Shown here: positions 41,040 to 45,755 of the stretch, piece after piece
How the letters are laid out: each line of letters starts with the position of its first letter
How positions within the stretch are numbered: the stretch's first letter is position 1
NCBI GenBank assembly: GCA_054661495.1
Contig: BAAFSQ010000064.1
Location: 1 to 45,755 of the forward strand
Direction: 5' to 3'
Length of the DNA stretch: 45,755 nucleotides
Origin: Zygophlyctis sp. KS116
Taxonomy: Eukaryota; Chytridiomycota
Notes under the pieces: generated by a model
Database searches by the model: none
The model's input: only the letters and a program-made list of their open reading frames with translations
Told to the model about the DNA's origin: nothing
Position numbers and translations under genes: made by a program

Positions 41040-41390
41040 ACGAATTTCTGAATCATCTAAAGATTATAGGACATTCATCTCACCTTTCGGAATTTTGATG
41101 TTATGCCGTTTGGTTTAACCAACGCACCTGCCCATTTCTACAGAGTAATGAACCGAATCTTTCATGATTATTTGTTTTTATTTATCTGGATGATCTTTGC
41201 GTTCTGTCTCACACTTTTAAGGACCACATCGAACATTTAAAGTTACTATTTAGTCGTTTACGAGATTGGGGCATCTCAATTCTTTTTAATGATTGTTGTG
41301 CTAAATCGCTACCAAACTTCAGTTGTTTTAAAAATAGTAAGAATCGGGTAAATATCGGCGAATTAACGAGAAACTGATATGTAGGATAGG
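41040..41390 (+). mobile_element. Ty3/gypsy reverse-transcriptase scrap
   Basis: Plus strand, with frame changes: VMPFGLTNAPAHFYRVMNR, then the catalytic box as FIYLDD, then FKDHIEHLKLLFSRLRDWGI. VMPFGLTNAP is diagnostic of gypsy-type rather than copia reverse transcriptase. It directly follows a copia fragment. Confidence 0.75.
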
Positions 41391-41402
41391 AGGAGTGGCA
41401 GA

Positions 41403-41612
41403 ATATCAACTTGGTCTCAATTCTCAAATTATCCTACAAATCACAGCAGCTGTAAATTTATTAATCAAACACAAATTCTCAATCAATGTATCAAATATTA
41501 CTATAAAATTTATTCAATTGGGGATGAATTTACTCTGAATACAATGCTTATGCTTTATTGCTTGCATTTTATAGCTGCTGTTATTTGTAGGAAAATTTGA
41601 CCAAGTTGATAT
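41403..41612. repeat. Inverted repeat with about 50-bp arms, head-to-head LTR-like ends
   Basis: Left arm 41403-41456 and right arm 41568-41612 are reverse complements over ATATCAACTTGGTC, AAATT, CCTACAAAT, ACAGCAGCT and TAAA, apart from an 8-9 nt extra piece in the left arm. The right arm read outward-in begins TGTTGACAGTATATCAAC, as LTRs often do, and has TATAAAA further in. A 21-bp stretch inside (CTGAATACAATGCTTATGCTT, 41533-41553) recurs at 36961-36981. Confidence 0.65.
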
Positions 41613-41635
41613 ACTGTCAACAACAAAGTAAAGAA

Positions 41636-42118
41636 TTATTTCAGTAATCTAGCCATAGTAATTGCCTCAGGTTCCATGTCTGGCCTCAGCAGTGTTTCTG
41701 ATTGGCTTGGGTCCAGGATGAAAGGTATATTGTCCTTTGGCATCCATTCGGAATATTCTAAAATATCTCCTAATTTAGGTCCATCTTCCTTATTATATCG
41801 TATTATGTCTGCCAAAAATCGTGTATAATTTCAGTATAGTACGATTTGTATTTTGGTATGTTCATTTTCCAGAAGGTTTTATATTGGAATAAAGAATAGT
41901 TGCTTGATGTCTGGAAGATTAGTCTTTTAACGTCTGGCCATTTCATTTCAGCACTAGACACTTGCGCCATCATTTTCTCTAATCAATGTATTTTGCCTTC
42001 CCCTTTTAGTGTGTTAGATTTTCCAGAATTTGTAAACTTTAGCATTCCCCAAATGTTACAGGTGCCTGCATACATATTATCTTCTTCTTCCAATTCATCG
42101 TAAAAATTCGCATCCTGT
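41636..42118 (-). pseudogene. Decayed ORF of unknown family
   Basis: On the minus strand a frame from 42118 runs through FYDELEEEDNMYAGTCNIWG, one TGA, WPDVKRLIFQTSSNYSLFQY, YTEIIHDFWQ, then shifts by one and continues LGDILEYSEWMPKDNIPF to a TAA at 41636. Two interruptions in about 160 codons with protein-like composition suggest a dead gene, either of a mobile element or captured. I do not recognise it. Confidence 0.4.
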
Positions 42119-42664
42119 AACTATTTATAGAGTGACAGAAAGGTGGCGAATCAGTTCTGGAACCCTACACCATCCAATAAATATTAAGGATGGTAAATTT
42201 ATTTCTAGAGGGTTTAGGTTATGGCTGTGCTGAAGGAACTCTGTCCAATCAACGTGTCGCATTCAAGTTTAAGCATTCGAATACTTCGAGTGAAAAGCAG
42301 GTATTCTTTGAGTCAATTTAGTAAAGGTACCTGAAACCATAACAGATCAAAATTATGTGTTAGTGGAAGGTGATTACTCAAAATTTCTTCTGTTCATTAC
42401 GCTTAGTTTTAGTGGAATGTCCTTGTCTCCTAAATGTCGTAAAAAACATACATTCCTTCTACAGTTTATCTGCCTGCCCTGTTGAGCGGTTGATAAACAG
42501 AAAATCAGAAACCCATTAAAAGGTTTCCAAGGTAATCGTTCCTTGCAAGACTCCACCAACTCTTATACGCACAATTTCAAAGTATTAGTAAAAAGTCGAT
42601 CAGTGAAAGACATCTCTCCGGATATAAAAGAAACCTGTTCAGCCTGTGCGATTACAAAGTTAAC
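42119..42664. other. Degraded stretch, nothing supported
   Basis: About 550 bp between the decayed ORF and the Harbinger element. No homology recognised on either strand. Confidence 0.3.
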
Positions 42665-42770
42665 AAAATTCTCAAGATTTTTGACCCTTTTTTTTCGAGA
42701 TTTTTGGCAAAATTTTCGTCCAAAAAAAGCACCTCTTGCGGTTGCTTTTTATTTATAAATCCCGCTTTCC

Positions 42771-43565
42771 ATGGCGAACAAAGAAAACAAAGAAGAACGA
42801 GAACGTACTCCTCATACGACTGATGCCCAACGTGCTTTAATTGTGGAGTGTTTGAGCGTGCCTTATAATTTTGCTTTAATTACGGGTTCTGCAGCTCATA
42901 ACTCTAGAGTACAGTCAGGCAAGAAGCTGACGAAAACTGCCGGATATGCTGAGCTAGCTGATTATGTAAATAAGAAAAGCAAGGTACTATGGTGGACTGC
43001 TCAACAAGCTAAAGGCAGGTTTGAAGCCTACCTAAAAATCTATAAACAAGCCATATCTAAAATAGCAGGGACTGGCTTTGGAGTAACTGAAGAAGACATA
43101 TCGTGTGGAATCTATAACTTAAGCGAAAAGTGCGAGTTACTTATCTTCTATCTTAAATTAAAGAATATATGTCCTTATTTTGAGAAAATGGACAGTCTTT
43201 TTGGTGGGCGTCAGAATATTTGTCCGTCTCACACTATGCAGAGCACTGGAATAGAAGTAAATCTTGATGAATCTCTCCAAGACTCTGTTGCGGATTTTCT
43301 CAGCCTAATTGATAATGACTCGCAGGAGGTATCTCCTGTTTCTTTAAAGGATGCAAAGAATATTATACAGATGAGAAAGAGATCGTCTTCATTTTCTGAT
43401 GCTTCTTCTGTGTCGCAGTCGCAGACACCTGTAAAGAAGGCGGATGTCAAAAAGATGGACATTGCCAGCACATTTGCTGAGGCATCAAGAGAGCGATTGC
43501 TCCTAGAAAAGGAAAGGATTGAAAATGAAAAAGAGAATGCGAGGCAGACTGCGAAATCCTCGTAA
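42771..43565 (+). CDS. Harbinger Myb/SANT-like DNA-binding protein
   Basis: Single exon, 264 aa, intact. A TATA-like TTTATAAAT lies about 20 bp before the ATG. The N-terminal 130 residues form a trihelix/Myb-like domain (TDAQRALIVECL, AGYAELADYVNKKS, WWTAQQAKGRFEAYLKIYKQ), followed by CPYFEKMDSLFG, a stretch common to Myb-like proteins of Harbinger elements. The C-terminal half has an S-rich linker and a charged coiled coil (RERLLLEKERIENEKENARQ). In this family the Myb-like partner binds the transposase and the element ends and helps it enter the nucleus. It stays open while the transposase does not. Confidence 0.8.
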   Translation: MANKENKEERERTPHTTDAQRALIVECLSVPYNFALITGSAAHNSRVQSGKKLTKTAGYAELADYVNKKSKVLWWTAQQAKGRFEAYLKIYKQAISKIAGTGFGVTEEDISCGIYNLSEKCELLIFYLKLKNICPYFEKMDSLFGGRQNICPSHTMQSTGIEVNLDESLQDSVADFLSLIDNDSQEVSPVSLKDAKNIIQMRKRSSSFSDASSVSQSQTPVKKADVKKMDIASTFAEASRERLLLEKERIENEKENARQTAKSS

Positions 43566-43759
43566 GCAACGCAGACCACGCTTGCCTTGATTGCACAAGG
43601 AAAAAGCGCAGAGGAGATTAAAGACTTCCTTATGATTCTGGGCCTTTTCTAATAAACATTATTAGTTTTTATTATTAGTTTTGCTCAGATTCAGACAGTT
43701 TCCAATTCCTTCTCATTTAAAACTAGTTCAAATACCTGGTCCAACTACTCCAATAGTCT

Positions 43760-45013
43760 TTAGTTAGTCTTACTTAAAATAATTTCCTTGATTCTCTTTC
43801 GTAGCTCGTTTCCCCCTATTAGTTCTGGACCTTCAGTATCGTTAGATACACCTTGATCTTCTTCATATTCTTCTGTCCATGCATCGTTGCAATAAATCAA
43901 TATATTGTGCAATACTAGAATAGATGTAATCATTTGATTAGTTAAATCAATGTCTCCCGCTTTCTTAATCTGTGTACGAATTCCATTCAAACAAGACCAT
44001 CGAGACTTCAGAATTCCATTTACATGCTCGATTTTCACTCGCATAGCAGATATTACTTGGTTAAATTTATCGTTGTCTGGTGTTTGGGCGGATTGTCCTT
44101 TGAATGGGGGCAGCATCCAGTAGCTAGATTGATAGGCACTATCGCCAATAATATATTGGCCTTTGCTAAAATAGCTTTGGGGCATTGAAGCAATATCGGA
44201 TTTTCCAAAAACCTAACTGAACCCGGCCATCCAAGAATATATGCCCGTATTCTACGCATGTCGTCGCATACTAATTGAACGTTGAAGGCATAGCGTTTCT
44301 TTCGGTTGAAGTAGGTCTCCCCATCAATGTGCGGGCGTTCATCCAAAATAACATCAGTACCGTCCACATAACCCACTCAATCCGGGACGCCGTACTCTGC
44401 TTCAATCCTAGCAGCCATCTCTCCCCGTTCAGCTACGTTAGGCCATTTGATAAACCTTGAATTTTCAACTTTTTTAATAAACCTTGAAGACAAAGAATTT
44501 ATAGCAGCAATCACTCGTACAATACAATGTCACAGTCCCATTGCCTATTCCCTTGGCTCTGGCGATTCTTCCAACCGAGGCACCGTTGCCGTGACACCCA
44601 AATCTCTCAAATGCCACTGCCATATGCACTTCAACATCAACATGGGGATTCCGAGAGTTGTTCTTAAACACTTGATGGTCTGAAATTAAAGAATGAATGA
44701 ACAGAAAACTCTCCTTGTTCATTCGGAATTCCTGTTTAAAGTCTGCTTCAGGAAGCTCCCAAAGCAAGGCGCGATAACCAATACTTTTGGGTATCTTTGT
44801 AATCGGTTTCAAGTACCGGCTTGAGAGAATACAATTCTTTAATTCGATCAACTCACATATATCATTGTCCAGCGTGTTAAAATTTGGGTCCCTAAAAGAA
44901 TAAAGTGACTGCTCGAGTATCAGGTGCAAAAGAAGCTCGTCGATTTCAGTCAAAGAACTTTGGCGCTCAGAAATCTTACTACTGGAGTTTTTGCCCGAAA
45001 ATTGACGTTTCAA
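43760..45013 (-). pseudogene. Harbinger DDE transposase with two frame shifts and a stop
   Basis: Minus strand. The N-terminal part (45013-44500) has the helix-turn-helix region (RMNKESFLFIHSLISD, HMAVAFERFGCHGNGAS). A one-base shift occurs near 44520, a TGA just before the first catalytic Asp of VGYVDGT, and another shift near 44205. The DDE triad can be placed: D in GYVDGTD, D in IIGDSAY, E in KIEHVNG, with LKSRWSCL and LVLHNI after it, as in DDE_Tnp_4 proteins. With three lesions it is not expected to make active enzyme. Confidence 0.85.
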
Positions 45014-45139
45014 AGATGAGTCCCCAAGCCAAAAAAAAGCGAGAATTTTCGGTCAAAAAAATCGAGAATTTTATTTCGAAATTCTTCAACTTTGAAACGA
45101 CAGATACTGGCCTCAACGTCTATCGAAAATAATTCAATA

Positions 45140-45430
45140 TTAGCAAGAGCTCAAGCTGTTTTCACTAGAAAAGTACCTCCCATTCTGTACAAAGCACGTC
45201 TTTGTATGAGAGGTGACCTAGAATCGAAGCACCTCAAACTACCATTGGAGGAGACGATTTTAATGGTGGTTCGAACTGAAAATTTGAAATTATTTCTTTG
45301 TCTGATTCTAACTTTAAAGTGGAAATACGTTACAGTAGATGTCTCAACTGGTTTCTAAATTATACATTGAAATACCTGAAGGACATGAAGATTATCAAAA
45401 TCGTTTAAAAACATATTTAAAAGTTACTAG
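45140..45430 (+). mobile_element. Copia-like reverse-transcriptase fragment
   Basis: Plus strand: ILYKARLCMRGDLE, then ENLKLFLCLILTLKW, VTVDVSTGF and, after one frame change, KLYIEIPEGHEDYQN. The spacing fits copia reverse transcriptase (YKARL, DvstAFLN, iyi.qPeG). It lies just outside the right end of the Harbinger element. Confidence 0.65.
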
Positions 45431-45640
45431 AGCACTACTGTTGATGCACCAAAACTCTGGAGTTACTTTTTCCCCTGCATATTCTTTAGGCAATTTTGAC
45501 AGTAGAAATAAAGTGGCTAAATGGTGGACTTTTATTTCAGTTGAACCTCCTAGAGCAGCAACGAGCGATCTTTCAATTAGTTTGATGGATTCAATTAACT
45601 CCTCGATATTTTCGTCACATTCCAATAATACTAATGCTTT
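45395..45640 (-). pseudogene. Copia gag fragment, opposite orientation
   Basis: Minus strand, about 80 codons: IEELIESIKLIERSLVAALG and VHHLATLFLLSKLPKEYAG, the helical end of the copia gag (UBN2-like) domain with the LSLPKEY pattern. It overlaps or abuts the plus-strand reverse-transcriptase fragment, so a rearrangement joint lies near 45400-45440. The last 115 bp show nothing. Confidence 0.55.
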
Positions 45641-45755
45641 AACGCAGCTGACCTGATTTGATACTGATTTTCCGGAAAAACAATACGAACAATAACTCTG
45701 TATATCTAATTAAGTTCTACTAAAACAAGAAATAATATTGAAGATTAACAAGTTC

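Larger units (their letters stand above)
42665..45072. mobile_element. PIF/Harbinger-type DNA transposon, nearly full length, inactive
   Basis: Two convergent genes, a Myb/SANT-like ORF (plus) and a DDE transposase (minus), lie between imperfect terminal inverted repeats. The left end reads AAAATTCTCAAGATTTTTGACC from 42665; the right end in reverse complement reads AAAATTCTCGATTTTTTTGACC. Both continue with T-rich sequence and TTTTTGGC. A clean 3-bp target duplication was not found. The transposase is broken, so it could move only with help from another copy. Confidence 0.75.

Noticed and set aside
43229-43579. 116-codon minus-strand frame opposite the Myb-like Harbinger gene
   Set aside because: Low-complexity S/F-rich shadow of the charged coiled coil on the plus strand; no domain.
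31140-45755. Any CRISPR array, rRNA gene or intact viral genome in the repeat-rich part
   Set aside because: No regularly spaced repeats, no rRNA sequence, and all reverse-transcriptase regions are broken retrotransposon remnants.

Overview
ORGANISM. The window is AT-rich, eukaryotic nuclear DNA. Protein content points to an early-diverging, flagellated relative of fungi (chytrid, rozellid or aphelid grade). Fungal-leaning signals are a TOK-type 8-TM/2-P potassium channel, a SulP transporter with STAS and cyclic-nucleotide domains, a GT31 glycosyltransferase with a PAN domain, and a Crypton remnant with a GCR1_C-like domain. The intraflagellar transport gene IFT46 implies a flagellum. NAMPT and a CDADC1-like deaminase are genes usually associated with animals. 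TAA, TAG and TGA all serve as stops. The lineage is an inference; the species is not determined.

LAYOUT 1-30.9 kb: a very compact gene island of about 21 genes. In order: a leucine-rich-repeat membrane protein cut by the window edge; two paralogous HMG-box genes around a proteasome-chaperone-like gene and an unknown gene; IFT46; NAMPT; SF3B6; mitochondrial carrier SLC25A38; SulP-STAS-cNMP transporter; NatC catalytic subunit NAA30; a lysine-rich unknown; methylmalonate-semialdehyde dehydrogenase; an unknown helical/coiled-coil protein; GT31; DEAD-box helicase HAS1/DDX18; DOMON-cytochrome b561; mitochondrial RsfS/MALSU1; CDADC1; TOK channel; NUP93/NIC96; seryl-tRNA synthetase; EEF2 lysine methyltransferase. 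Divergent start codons can be only 15-23 bp apart, and some convergent coding ends overlap.

INTRONS. Exons were joined by hand using protein homology and frame. Of 61 inferred introns, 54 are 24-31 nt long, and only two exceed 36 nt (46 and 179 nt). Most read GTAAnn...TTTAG/ATAG, often with CTAAT close to the 3' end. Exons can be tiny: 9, 21 and 27 nt, and one first exon appears to be just the ATG. One 30-nt intron is a multiple of three without a stop and is invisible to ORF finding. One intron is GC-AG.

LAYOUT 30.9-45.8 kb: no intact host gene. This is a graveyard of decayed mobile elements: several Ty1/copia fragments on both strands, a Ty3/gypsy reverse-transcriptase scrap, a decayed Crypton, inverted LTR-like ends, and a nearly complete two-gene PIF/Harbinger transposon whose transposase is broken.

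TOGETHER. The genes are mostly unrelated housekeeping functions (splicing, translation, nuclear pore, mitochondria, cilium). The most unusual features are the ultra-short intron system, the HMG-box gene pair, NAMPT and CDADC1 in a fungus-like genome, and the sharp gene-island/transposon-island boundary.
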